DNA of 64,000 nucleotides from assembly GCA_027627225.1 (NCBI GenBank), contig CM051030.1, positions 22,975,105-23,039,104 of the forward strand. Direction: 5' to 3'. Below, piece by piece: positions 33,827 through 45,199 of this stretch. Numbering within the stretch: position 1 is the stretch's first letter; each line of letters begins with the position of its first letter. The stretch is from Congeria kusceri. Lineage: Eukaryota > Mollusca > Bivalvia > Myida > Dreissenidae. Position numbers and translations under genes: made by a program. The notes beneath the pieces are model-generated. The model was not told the DNA's origin. It ran no database searches and saw only the letters and a list, made by a program, of their open reading frames with translations.

Positions 33827-33914
33827 TTGGCCGGGCAATATCACTTACGAATCTCTTACCAGAAGTGCACATCCTGTAGAAGTGTATGAAATTGTTCAAA
33901 CAACTAGACGTTGA
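33827..33914 (+). pseudogene. C-terminal ITAM-like exon of copy 2 (open)
   Basis: 88 bp, exactly the length of 16002-16089, acceptor 'tttgttcag', TGA at 33912-33914. It reads WPGNITYESLTRSAHPVEV then YEIVQTTRR. The YESL-x9-YEIV spacing is identical to the intact gene, although the outer exons are wrecked. The 31 bp exon needed for correct phase was not found upstream. Confidence 0.8.
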
Positions 33915-34790
33915 GTGTGATATACGTGCATTTGTTTTGTTGGTATTACCAATTTTATCACCATAGTACGTTGAAATGACATAATCTGATGCCAACTTGT
34001 AGACCTACACTTCGTTTCTTTATAGTTACTGTATTATAAAATTCAATTATGGTGATTATGGAAGGAACTGTTTATCAAAATAAATTCTAAATTATAACTT
34101 TATCAGCGTCGATCATGTGTATATACTTATAGATTCGGATATATATTTACATATTATACTATATATTAATTAAAGCATATGTCCATTGTGCGATAAACTA
34201 GTATACGCATATGCCATTTATTGTAAAATCGTTTGATTGTAATATATCCTCATATTATTAGTTAATGTGTACTTTTTAGCTCAGATCGTACTTTCATATG
34301 CAATGTTACATATTAGTCTGTAGCTCCATAAATCACATAACTGAACAAGAGGTGAACTAAGTATTAAACTCTATAATTTGAATAAACACAATCTAAAATT
34401 ACCACACGCTTCGATATTGATACTCTATTAACCGTAAAACAATGAAATGTATTATAAGGCTTCTATAAAACATTAAGCATGGATAATTACAAGACGTACT
34501 CAATTTGGAGATTGTTCGGTACAAGTTGCTGCTTAAACAAATCGTTTACAATATGTTGCATTGAAAGGTATTCTCTGTTTATTTCAGTGTAACTGTGAAA
34601 TATCAGCTGCCATTCAGTCAACCGTATTTAATGACATTATAAATCAATCCTTTCAAGATTTCTGATAGATAATAACCATGAGTGTTCAACTAACTATTTA
34701 TCGTAAACTTGAAATTTCCCTTGTTTAATACGAATTAAATATGGTTTCGCCTATTGATTTAACTGAATCGAGGTGAATTCTTAACTCATC
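33915..34790. other. 3' flank of copy 2
   Basis: AT-rich sequence with poly-A-signal-like 'aaaataaatt' near 34078 and 'gaataaac' near 34379. No coding region seen. It lacks the LINE that follows the stop codon in the other copy. Confidence 0.5.
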
Positions 34791-35242
34791 TTAAAGGGAC
34801 TATGTCACAGAAAAAGTCATCTCCTTCAGCATGTGTAATGTTTATATGTTCAAGAAATGAACAATACAAAGGCGTATAAATAAAAATCGTATGAATAGTG
34901 TACTACATTATGATAATTTTGTTAAAAACCAACAAAGAAAAATACTTGAAAAAATAACTCACGACGACGGAGTCGTAAGAACAAATGACAGTAGGCAGCG
35001 CTGTAACCAATTACGCTATGTTGACTTGTGAATGAATGTGCATAGTATGGTTATATAACAGACCCACAAATCTGTCGTCAAATTGTAAACAAGAAAAGAG
35101 CCAAACCAACAAGATCTAAATTATATAACGATTTTGTTCTCAGTATGCATCAATTATTTTTTCCATTATATGTGCATTATTGTCAACTTTATTATATGCC
35201 AATATTTATATTGGGCCCTTTTGGTTTACATAGTCCCTTTAA
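34791..35242 (-). mobile_element. TTAA-flanked inverted-repeat element with tRNA-like core
   Basis: The ends 'ttaaagggactatgt' and 'acatagtccctttaa' are perfect inverted repeats, each bordered by TTAA, the target duplication used by piggyBac-type transposases. Inside, on the minus strand, 'tagcgtaattggttacagcg' (plus 34998-35018) fits an RNA polymerase III A box, and 'gttcttacgactccg' (about 34964-34982) fits a worn B box. It appears to be a MITE that has captured, or evolved from, a tRNA-derived SINE. Confidence 0.75.
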
Positions 35243-36830
35243 AGTGTGTGTGTGTACGCTCTTTATTACAACCAAAATTTTACAAAATAAGAATATGATA
35301 GTGTAGTTCAAAGTAGCTTAAAATCAACCGAACACTATTTTTGACAATAAAGCTTGCTAATTTTGCGTTTTACAGCAACGGTCCTTATTAAAATGTATTC
35401 CATTTTTAATCGATATGTAGTAATCGACTTTATTATGTTATTTTTATTTACGCCACTTTGTATATTCTAAGTATGTACAAACACATGTTAACACTATGTA
35501 TTGAAAATAAATGTCATTCTATATTAATGAACCTGCAGTGATTGCGGAGCTTTTGTTGTACAATGGCATTTTAAATAGGCAAAACCTATTTTATTTTACT
35601 CATAATTATTGTTGGTGTATAAACAAACAAACACAGCAACGAACATACGGATACACGAATAGTCCAACTCGTAGTTGAGCTTAATAAAAACGACAAGTAA
35701 ATACGCGTAGATATTTAAAGTGTGCATGTACGATCTTACAACAGATATAGTGGCATAAATACAATTAACCAAATAAATTTCAATCTAAAATGGAATATAA
35801 AGATAAGAACAAACATTTCTTTTAAACGCACAATAAGCTTGTTTTTAATCATCAAGTAGTGTTCGTCTGTACAGACAGAAACTAAAATACATGGATATAC
35901 GCTGACTTGACAGTTGGGTTAGGTTACACAACACTAATAAACGATGCAAAAACTCGACACCTAATACTTGTTCATTGATTCTATTTGAATTGTTTCTAAT
36001 GTCATGACAGCACACATACGTTTTTCTTTAGCAAGTCTAGTTTGTCCTTTTAATATATATTCACAAATATAACATCTCAACCAAATGAAACGGAAACAAA
36101 ATGTATGTATCTCATCATCCTCCGTTTCCCTATTCGTGCATTACCGGTTACGATATCTAAAAATATCACCTAATAGGAAGCTGTATAAATTAAAATGTTA
36201 TATGTCAGTCTTGCATTCTTGATGAATTCACTGATTTTGACAGCATACTACTAAACGATTCCTGTTGATAAGCCGAACAGATCCTGTTACAAACCCGCAT
36301 TTCATCGCCCACAGAAATTTCATTCTTTAAACGTTTGTCCTTGGATGTTTTATACAAAGACAATATTGTTTGGAAGATACATTGTATAAAACTATGTTTA
36401 ACATGGTGAATTAACTTATTCACCAGTAATATCTATGCCAATATTACGTGTATCAAGATTTATGGAGATGATAACACGCATATATAATAAGTTCATTTTA
36501 TCTTAGCAATTGACCGAATACATTTAATGCCCCTACTGAAGGCAACTCAAAAATAGTGACTTAAAAGGATGTGTTGACACATTCTCAAATGTTCCTTTTA
36601 AATGTCATAATGAATCGAACCTGCAAACACTAAAACAGTTGGACCAATGTCTCAAACATTACATTGTATTACAATGACAGCATAAAAAAGTGGTGCTCTA
36701 CTGTTGATTGCGTCTACGTCCACCAGATCTAATGTCAATGTCTCGATATTTCCTGAGCTAGATGGCTGTATATACATCGTCGTCAATATAATGCTCCGTG
36801 AGTCATAAACGTTGTAATTTTCATCAAAAA
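35243..36830. other. AT-rich spacer, nothing recognised
   Basis: Poly-A-signal-like and AT-rich words only. No ORF with coding character or repeat structure seen. Confidence 0.5.
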
Positions 36831-36862
36831 GAGCAGGGGCGGTTCCAGCATTTTTGTGTTAC

Positions 36863-36882
36863 GTGGGGGGGGGGGGGGGGCG
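36863..36882 (+). repeat. poly-G run
   Basis: About 17 consecutive G. The length in an assembly is unreliable. It is preceded by 'caggggcggttccagcattt', which may be the end of an unrecognised element. Confidence 0.9.
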
Positions 36883-37843
36883 TAAACTGTTGATCATTTT
36901 CTTATGCAGTTATGACCTTTGTATATTCTATATGGTTCTGTACTGACCAGCTGGCAGTTTTAAACTGCCCGTTTTCCTTGCTAAGTATACACATTTGCTA
37001 AAAGTTGTTAATTTAAGTAACATTTATTCAACAATTCGGTTTATTAGTGACGCGAATAGTGTATTTTGTGCTCCTTTCGATTTCTTAAATAATCTCTAAG
37101 AGAATTTTGACAATTCCATAATTTTGTCAATAATTCGTTTAATTTCCAAAACTCAAAAGCGACTGTCTTTTATCCAAATACATTTTTATATATTTTTTTT
37201 AATGTAATTTGTAGTGCGTTAAAGGGTTGTGGTGCATCAATTCCAGCGGTTTCGTATTTGTCCCGGGACCATTAGTAATCAAATTTAATCACGAGCATTG
37301 ATGTATGACAAATGCTTAATCTATAAGAAGTACCTCAAATATTTTATCTAAGATATGAAGATCGATGGAACTATGCTGTAGAATGTAGCTTTAGAGAAAA
37401 ATGAAAAAAGAAGTTGTTGTACCAGAAGTTGTACAAGTAGGAGGAGGAGAACCTCTCGTCGTGTTCCTGATTAACTAAGTTTTCGCTTGCCCTGAAAATA
37501 ACTAGTTCCTAACAAATAACGCTTCTTAATCTTAAAATAAATACGGATATCAGACTGCTGATATTGTTATGGATTAAAATAAAATTCATAACTTCGAGGT
37601 TTTTTAATGCATCATCTACACGTTAAATAGTAATTTTTCAGAGACATACTGTAAAATTAATAAATCCCAGACTGTGATAAAGTCCAAACTACATTTTAAA
37701 GTGAATTGGGTCATAAAGAAAACCATTTATAGATTTGTTTTGGAAAAGATGTAAATTGTTTTAAGTATTAAACCCTTTTTGAACAATATGGCATTGCAGA
37801 CCTTACACGTTTCATTATAAAATTCAGTGTATATTGTATGAAA

Positions 37844-38138
37844 TTACAGTACACACCACGTACAACCCGCAAAACACGCGATATGCGACAAGCCGATTTT
37901 ATCGCGAAGCTCAGAGCGCTCGCTCGCGATGACACAAATCTGCGTTAATTCTCGCGACGAAAATTTGCGCGAATAGCGACAACATTTCGTGATATATTCG
38001 TCGCGAAATTTCCCGATGGGGCCGCCCACTATCTTTTGCGAATCTTCGCGAACTTTCGTGACGTCCCTTAGCGAAAATTTATCGAAGGCTCGTCATGACA
38101 GCGCGAATTTTGTGGCTTTCTCTTGGCGCGTACTGTAA
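37844..38138. mobile_element. TCGCGAA-rich inverted-repeat element
   Basis: Termini 'ttacagtacacaccacg' and 'cttggcgcgtactgtaa' are inverted repeats with three mismatches. The 295 bp between and including them are packed with tcgcga/cgcgaa words. A partial copy in the opposite orientation lies at 40555-40735. No ORF, so it is non-autonomous. Confidence 0.7.
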
Positions 38139-39254
38139 AACATTCATGGTTTGCTCTTCATTTTCCCCATATATTCACCGATATATGTGACAAAGTTTAT
38201 TCACCAAAACAAATTTATTTATCATACAGTTTATGCTTTAACCCTTTTAAAGTTTGGTCTTCATCTGCACTTTGTATCGACTAAGTTAGGCTTTTTCCAT
38301 TATGGAACATACCATTCCCAGATAATTTTGTTTTTAACCCACGAAAACATACGGTTTAAAATATTTTTACATGATTCTTGCTGATTCTTCTATAATTTTT
38401 TTTATCGTTGTTAAGCTTCCAAATAAGCAAAGCAAAAAGTAGTTCCGATTCATAGCGCAGCATAATACAATGTAGTTCTCATCATAATTGCATTAATATT
38501 TGTCAGATTATGATATAATCTATATAATGTTATCGTTGTATATCGCCTATTAACAACTTTGTGTCGTTCTTATGTGTGGCCGTTCATGCTTATTTTTCAA
38601 ATAAACGTTTAAATGAGCTTCTAGATATATTAATTTATTATTCTCAAACAGTTTACTTTGATACTGTGTCAGTAAAGATGCCGACCATTAAATAAAAACT
38701 TGAACTTGTTATCAATAATGTATTTCCCAAAGATATTTTATATATTAAAACATGATTTTATTTAAACTCACTTTATACAGAGTGTTTCAGGACATATCGT
38801 TATACATGTGTACAATAATAACGTACACTAACTCAGATTGTATAGAACGGCACAATATTAACCTACTTGCCATTAGCCGACGACCTATAAAAACTAGTTT
38901 GGTCGTATCCTTCCTTGTTTGGATTACCAACGCACAGGGTGGTACAAGTTTTAGGTTGGGACGCACTAAATGTGGAGTCATGCATCTCTCCACATGTCAA
39001 CATGTATAAAACTTCCGTATCGATAATGTTAAAGTAGGAAGTCATTTCGCGATGTTTAGTTTAATAAATACGGCGTGTGTCGTTTTATTATGGATTACGT
39101 ACCGAACAGGTATCGTTTGTTTGTTTAGCAGTTCGTGCCACGCGAAACCCCACAGCATTAGTGGTGTCTTTTACTTCCTTTGATTAATACTCGCGAAGCG
39201 ACATCATTAAAGTTTGCGACGTTATCGGGCGGCTTCAGTACGATCTTTCGCGAA

Positions 39255-39300
39255 GAATATTAAGTTTTGCGTCCGACGAATATTAAGTTTTGCGTCCAAC
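39255..39300 (+). repeat. 23 bp tandem duplication
   Basis: 'gaatattaagttttgcgtcc' plus three bases occurs twice in a row with one mismatch, directly after more tcgcgaa-type sequence (39190-39254). Confidence 0.85.
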
Positions 39301-39319
39301 CAGTAAATATTCCCACGTG

Positions 39320-39520
39320 TCTTTAGGGTCATTATGTAAGTTCACTGACAAAGGCCTATAACCTTGACCTGCAATTAAGCAATTATGCCCCTTTGTGTAC
39401 TAAGAAAATTCAGGTTAAATTTTGCGTGCAACAGCTCCATATCTCTGTATCTACTACAGATATTCAATTATAACTTCACACATGTACATGTATTCGAGGT
39501 TATTATTATATTCAACAAAA
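39320..39520 (+). repeat. dispersed repeat, copy 1
   Basis: Blocks 'gcaattatgcccctttgtg', 'tgcgtgcaac', 'ctactacagatattcaatta' and 'aacttcacacatgt' recur in the same order at 40265-40480. The second copy ends 'gtccagagacagctctta', close to the sequence at 9150-9172 ('tcctgagacagctctta'), which marks the family terminus. Confidence 0.65.
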
Positions 39521-39828
39521 AGAAAGCATCCATTATATATTAATTATTGCTTTTCGATACCTGAATGAAATATTTAAACACAAAATTAAGTCACTTTAAT
39601 AATCTTGCAATAAAATGCTTACATTTTTTTCGGAATTATTTTCATCTTTTTGGTTAAGCACAAAGAAAAACCTAAACAGGTGTAAATATCAAAATCGGAA
39701 AGCAGGAACGCGTGTGTATACAATTAATTGTTGACATTGTGCCATTAAACGTTCCACTTATATCAGTTAAAATCCGTCCTGCTCGCAGGATACCAAGAGC
39801 CTGGTTTCGCTCGTCCATATTTAAACAT

Positions 39829-39930
39829 GCCATGGGAACTTCACATGATTTGGACGATTTTATGAACTATCCACACAAACTCGATAGCAATGACAACTTG
39901 CACAAAATGTGTTCACATGTTCATTACACA
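39829..39930 (+). CDS. possible first coding exon, unidentified
   Basis: An ATG in a strong start context (catgccATGGG) opens about 34 codons, MGTSHDLDDFMNYPHKLDSN then DNLHKMCSHVHYTT. The run is followed by a good phase-1 donor, 'cagGTAATT'. No downstream exon or homologue was recognised, so this may be chance. Confidence 0.2.
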
Positions 39931-40229
39931 ACAGGTAATTGCGTGTTGGTGGGCTAATATTGAACATTGAAGAAAATCATCTTTTAGTCGATAGTAATCC
40001 ACAAAAAATCTGATTTTTTTTAAAGATACAGGTGTTGTTTTTTTGTTTTGACTATGTACTTAGTGATTTTCAATTTTACACCTGTTACGTATGTGTATTG
40101 TGTTTGACAATAAATATATGGAAATCATTCATAAAAAATATTGCATTTTATTGAAAGATGATTAAGGTAACATGAACTTTATGTTTAAATATTACATACA
40201 GGTATCGGGGAAACCAATAAAACTATAAG

Positions 40230-40480
40230 TGGATATTTATTTTTTGTATATAAAGTCACTGACAAGCAGTTACGCAGAATTATGCCCCCTTGTGGACTTG
40301 GAATTATTATGGTTAAAATGTGAGTGCAAGTAAATATATCTGCTCAGTAACTATTACAGATATTTAATTGAAACTTCACACATGTCTTTGTGTTCATTAT
40401 GTCGGGTAATTTATAGAGATATATCATCAAAGCGGTATGAATAGCCGAAAACGCTGTCCAGAGACAGCTCTTATTATCCG
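40230..40480 (+). repeat. dispersed repeat, copy 2
   Basis: Second copy of the family at 39320-39520, with 'aattatgcccccttgtg', 'attacagatatttaattg', 'aaacttcacacatgt' and the terminal 'gagacagctctta'. Confidence 0.65.
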
Positions 40481-40554
40481 AATTATTGATTCACCAATTA
40501 GTAAAACTACAAGTAATGCGTAAAGGTGTACGTTTATAATAATTAATTTCTCGT

Positions 40555-40735
40555 CACAATTGTCGAGGCACAGAATAAGTCGTCACGAACGTTCGCTATA
40601 ACGCGCGATATTTCGCCGCGAGGATAAGCGATTATTCGTGACATTGCGAGCAAGCGCTCCGCGCTTCGGGATAAAATCAATATGTCGGATATCGCAAACT
40701 TTGCGGGTTTCGAGTGGCACGTAAGGTACGTGTTA
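40555..40735 (-). mobile_element. partial TCGCGAA-rich element, inverted
   Basis: Its reverse complement aligns with 37862-37930: 'acccgcaaa', 'gcgatat', 'gattttatc-cgaagc', 'gagcgct-gctc'. It is truncated relative to the copy at 37.8 kb. Confidence 0.6.
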
Positions 40736-40779
40736 AAGCCAGTAATACTCTGGTTAATCTTCTTTTAAATTTACAGCCA

Positions 40780-40935
40780 GAATGCGAACTGGCAGCTGGC
40801 GTCTAGGTTTGCAGTTAATTTTTAGTAAGGGAATTCGGAATTGGCAACTGCCTACCAGTTGCCAGTTTGCCAGGCGTGTTGAATTCGCAGCCGGAATGCA
40901 AACTGGCAGATAGAACTGGCAACTGGCATCTAATT
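40780..40935 (+). repeat. aactggcag/ctgccagtt palindromic repeat block
   Basis: The word 'aactggca' and its inverse occur about eight times. A perfect hairpin 'tggcaactg-cctac-cagttgcca' spans 40842-40864. A related palindrome, 'ggcagttttaaactgcc', lies near 36953. Confidence 0.7.
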
Positions 40936-41759
40936 TCCATCTAATTTCATGTACATCCCATTCCTAAAATGGCAGCGTGTGAAATAGCATCAACTTAACA
41001 CAACAGTCTAGAGCGTGTTCGTGAACATACTGTAATGGCCGTCTCTTCTTCACACGTGTGTAACGTTATCACTTGTTTATAATCAAACTCAGTCCGTTTT
41101 CAAAATGGTATTTATTTAACTATATTAACTGTTAATATTTTGAGTTTCAATCAAACAAGTTCTTAATTATTCATTCCCATACACACTTTACACATGTTGC
41201 AGGACTTATGAGTCGCTTAAAAATTAGTTGTCCAACGTCGGGCAATTACTACAACAAACTGGTTTTAACGACCTCATTAAAGGTAACCTATTTTTAGCCG
41301 AATTTAGAATAGGTCAATAAGACATTGATATTTCTCAATGGAGTAGCGCTCTGGAACAGTCTATTGCACGTCAACGATTCCATGCGTTTAATTTATAATA
41401 AACCGAAGTTTGAAATGTAGGATTATTTAATTACCACAAATAATGCCAAAAAAAAAGGATCAGTACTCGCATAAACTAATGATTAAACAAGGACGACATC
41501 GTCACATACCCCGGAAAGTAAGGATGCATGTACTCCTCGATTGCAACAAAATTTCATTTCTTCCTGATATGTGACATTCACGGGCAATTACGGGAACGCT
41601 ACATCCTTCCTTACTTTACGTGAAGAAAGTGTACACGTATTAAATGTAAAGAAAAATGCGACGCGATTATAAGAAATTAGAAATGTCTTTTTAAAGTACA
41701 ATCGTCGTTGAAAATTTCATATTTGATATCAGTTTTACTCTTAACATAATACAAGAAAG

Positions 41760-42040
41760 GACCCCCGCTTTTTAAGTCCCACCTATATAAAGAGACTGCT
41801 CGGACCCCAGATTTTTCGAATACCATATCAAAACTTCTCGGACCCCCAAATTAATTTGATAATAATTCAATCCTTATTAATATTTGTACCGTGAATAAAC
41901 CGATCATACCACTTTTATAAGGAGACTTCTCGGACCACAGATCTTTTGGAAACCATAGGACAACTTATCGAACCCCCAGACTAATTCAATCCTTATTCAT
42001 ATTTGTACCGTGAATACACCGATCATACCACCTCTTACCA
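41760..42040 (+). repeat. ~130 bp tandem repeat, two units
   Basis: Unit one (about 41791-41920) and unit two (about 41921-42040) share 'gagact-ctcgga-c-cag', 'attcaatccttatt-atattt' and 'gtaccgtgaata-accgatca'. A partial third unit precedes them. Confidence 0.8.
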
Positions 42041-42355
42041 GAAATGTTATCAGGTCTTGTGGTCTCTAGGCGGTTTAACCGCGTAGTACCATTGCGTCTT
42101 TACTCATTTTAGTTGACCTCGTGCATCTGCACCAGTCCGACCCTCGAGGCCTGCATCCCTTGAGATACAGATATGGTGCAATATCCAAACTGAGCTGAAG
42201 CTCATAACGAAAGAGAATGATACAACATGTCATGATTCTGACTCGGTTTTATTTTCAATTGTTTTATATCATTTTGCAACTTTGTTTACTTTGTATTCGT
42301 GAATAAATATGATGAAACATGACCTTATGAGCTAATACGATCAGGGTGTAACTAC

Positions 42356-42478
42356 TAGAGCCAGTGTGTAAACAATTGGGGACAGTATGTCAACAATTCG
42401 GGACAATGTTTGATCAACATGGGGCAATGCGTCAACAATTGGGGACAGTGTGCGAACGATTGTGGACAATTTGCCAAT
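42356..42478 (+). repeat. ~21 bp minisatellite
   Basis: Five to six units of 'caacaattggggacagtgtg' with substitutions. The minus-strand Cys-Pro-rich ORF is its by-product. Confidence 0.85.
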
Positions 42479-42699
42479 AAGTAAGGACTACGAGTATCTG
42501 TTAAGATGTTGTTGTTTTGCAGGTAAGTCGATGGGTTTTGCCCCAATTAACTTATTACATAAGTTATGACTATTTGTATTTATAACAAACAATACACAAT
42601 AATCCAATAAAATGAAATTGTTTATGATTGAAAACGAGCTAGAGCAGATAAGCAGCTTTTAAAGAATTGTCAACGATCATCGCACGGCTCGCGCGCGAT

Positions 42700-42910
42700 A
42701 CCCTTGAGGAAATGGTACAGTGTCATCTACAATATGTTTCCGGGCTCAAAATTAGTGAATCAAAATCTCTGAGGCTACGACGCCAGTAAATCCTTCGATA
42801 TCGTACGAACATCGAACGGCTTCCTCAAGGAGGACGCACAGAAAGGGACTTTTGGTCAGTTTACGGGCGCCGTATTCGCATCTGAGTCCACATGTAAATT
42901 AGGTCCTAAC
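42700..42910 (+). mobile_element. CG-rich element fragment (family of 43.3 kb)
   Basis: Blocks 'tacaatatgttt-cgg', 'gtaaatcc', 'atatcgtacg', 'cagttta-cggcgc' and 'cgcatct-agt' recur in order at 43615-43765. It ends 'catgtaaattaggtcctaac', a variant of the terminal motif. Confidence 0.6.
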
Positions 42911-43275
42911 TATCTGATATGGTTTGCAACCATGTTTGTATATTCTTTTCATTTTATAAGTTATCTGTTTATTTGTTTAATATGATTGAATAAAATACTA
43001 GCCTCTTCTATGAATAACAAACAACATAATAAAATATTATCCTTCTGATCTACATGTCAAGTTAAAATTTGTTAAAGATAATAACACCTTCAGGATAGGA
43101 AAATAATACGGAAACAAAATTATTTTTGTTGCTTTAAATACACTATTCATCTCTTGCGGCGATCATTCGAACAACTTGCGATGACCGTGTGGTAATCTTA
43201 TGCGACTGTGCGACAGCTGTAAACATATTTAACAATTGAACGGTAACCGTACGGATACGATGCAAAAGACGCACG

Positions 43276-43770
43276 TTATGTCAGGTTTACATTCGTCTAA
43301 GATTTTCCGTACGATTTGTTATGCATCGTAGGTGGCTAAGAGCTAAGGCATCTGTGTTCACATTCAATACGATCTATTTGCGACTCTTTGTACTGACTGT
43401 CGGGAGCAGACGAGGGCAAATCCGTACGGAAACCGCACGGAGGCCGGACTATGGTTTTACGGGAATCGTCGGATTTCAGTGCGGCCGCGGTCCTGATGTC
43501 TCCGCAAACTTCTCATGGAAATCGTCCGGAGACTGTGCAGCATTTATGCATAGGCCGTGCGACTTCCGTACGGAGATGTTGCGGCATTCTCACCTTACCC
43601 TTGCGAACGTCCAAAGTGCCACCTACAATATGTTTACGGCGTAGGTAAGTCCGTACAATATCGTACGTAAATCACACGGCGTTTTCAGGGAAGTCGCACG
43701 GATAGGGAATTAAGGACAGTTTACCGGCGCTGCAGACGCATCTTAGTACGAATGTAAACTTGGTATAAAG
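43276..43770. mobile_element. CCGTACGG-rich inverted-repeat element
   Basis: The ends 'caggtttacattcgtctaag' and, inverted, 'aagtttacattcgtactaag' form ~21 bp terminal inverted repeats. The ~490 bp interior contains many 'ccgtacgg' and 'ccgcacgg' words. The plus-strand ORF at 43321-43644 has no recognised domain and falls inside the element. Confidence 0.65.
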
Positions 43771-44229
43771 TCTACCATGCGCAGTCACCTTTACTATCCG
43801 CAAAATCGAGAATGCGCGGCAGCCGAATTACACATGGTTTTACAAAAGGTATGAGCTTGTCCGGAAGTCTCAAAACCTTGCGTTGGATATTCGGTCTCCG
43901 GCGACGGCAGCGGCCCGAATATGTTATTACCAAGGTTTACAATGAATGAAACTATATAATACTAAATTTGTCCTTACTGTTTGTAACTGTAGAAGCGAGG
44001 AAATGTATATAATATTGTGTTTTCAAAAATGTCTGCTCAGTCATTATAGATTTGATTCGTTAGGCATATCAAATCATGTAATTCGTTGTAATCTGGCAGT
44101 CATACTTCGTACCACTCTTGCCCGTACCTTATTCTAATACTGCCTTCGTGTTACAATTGTCGAAGATGTTTTAACCTTCGTTATACTAAATACAGGATGA
44201 CTGGAGCGGGCCATCGGGTGTCGCGTGAA

Positions 44230-44700
44230 GACAGACTTTCCCGCAGTATTTCGTGAATGCATGTCGGCATCCCCGACACCCCACACCCCACCGGCGAAAT
44301 AAATAGGCTCCCACCTCGAATGTGTTCAAATCCGCCCCTTAGCACCCGACCCAAATCAGCCGCACCGTCGTTTGACCCCCACCTCCGCGATATCAGCCGC
44401 ATTGCCCGACCCCAATTTCCCGAAATGGTCTAAAATGTTTTGCCCCACCTCTCCAAAATCGGCCGCATCGCTCGACCCCACCTCCCCGAAGTCAGGTGCA
44501 ACGATCTACTCCAATTTAACGAAATCGGCTAAAACGCTTGACCCCAACCTCCTCAAAATGGACCGCAGGTGCCTGAAATCGATCCGCCCGCTCTCCACGA
44601 TTGACATAAGCTGCCTGAAATCGGCCGAAACGCTAAACCAACCTGCCGCAACGATCGACCCCATCCGTCCGAAATCGGCCGCATCGCTAAACTACACTTA
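44230..44700 (+). repeat. C-rich 42 bp minisatellite
   Basis: About nine to ten diverged units of the type 'ccgaaatcggccgcatcgct' plus 'cgaccccacctcc'. Because 42 is a multiple of three, the plus frame stays open with 14-residue repeats such as KSAASLDPTSP. I regard the ORF as secondary to the repeat. Confidence 0.75.
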
Positions 44701-44940
44701 ATTAATCTTTCTAAAATCACACTAACCGGGTTTTTGTTTTAAGTGAATAAAACCGTGTTGCCCGAACTCACTTGGAGGCAGTGTACATTGAAAATACTAA
44801 ACTGCATTTCTTTATGTACGGAATTATTTTTTAATCGCTTATGGTATTTAGATACGTTTCAAGGCCTATCCATATCCGTGTTGAGATTCTGTCATGACCG
44901 CAAGTTGTTTCAATAACCTTTCGAATCTGACCGACTCGCA

Positions 44941-44983
44941 ATTGTCTCCACTGCTCTTGAAGTTGAAGAGGAGTGGAGACAAT
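44941..44983. other. near-perfect hairpin (18 bp stem)
   Basis: 'attgtctccactgctctt' and 'aagaggagtggagacaat' are inverse with one mismatch around a 7-base loop. It is either a small fold-back relic or a structured RNA. The stem is short for a microRNA precursor. Confidence 0.7.
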
Positions 44984-45089
44984 CGAAACTTACAATTAAA
45001 CGTTACGGAAACAAACTGATTGTTGGTAACATGCATTTTTCGTAAAATCGCGAATGGGATAATCGCATCTTTTTTACATTTAATAAAGA

Positions 45090-45150
45090 AGGAAAACATA
45101 CTTGTGATCAGGAGTTCGTGGGTGCGAGCCCATTTGGAGGCACATTTTTC
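45090..45150 (+). mobile_element. tRNA-derived SINE relic
   Basis: 'gtgatcaggagttcgtgggt' followed by 'gcgagccc' resembles the anticodon arm and B box of tRNA-derived SINEs. The A box is not recognisable. Fragment only. Confidence 0.4.
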
Positions 45151-45199
45151 ATTATTGTATGCTTTTCTTCGCAGAGAACATTTGGGTTTGCTGATCCAG

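Larger units (their letters stand above)
28702..33914 (+). pseudogene. second copy of the Ig/FN3 receptor gene, decayed
   Basis: The same exon order, strand and phases as the gene at 10.9-16.1 kb occur here, about 18 kb downstream: a V-set exon, four Ig exons, FN3, transmembrane, the 31 bp exon, the tail exon and the ITAM-like exon. Lesions include frameshifts in the V-set exon, a stop and missing Cys in the first Ig exon, TGA at 29878, TAG at 30399, TGA at 31335, TAA at 31815 and a 7 bp deletion after the transmembrane segment. Only the cytoplasmic exons stay open. There is no hAT or LINE insertion. It could still be transcribed. Confidence 0.8.

Noticed and set aside
43321..43648. Two overlapping plus-strand ORFs with Arg-rich readings
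   Set aside because: They lie inside an inverted-repeat element rich in ccgtacgg and show no domain.
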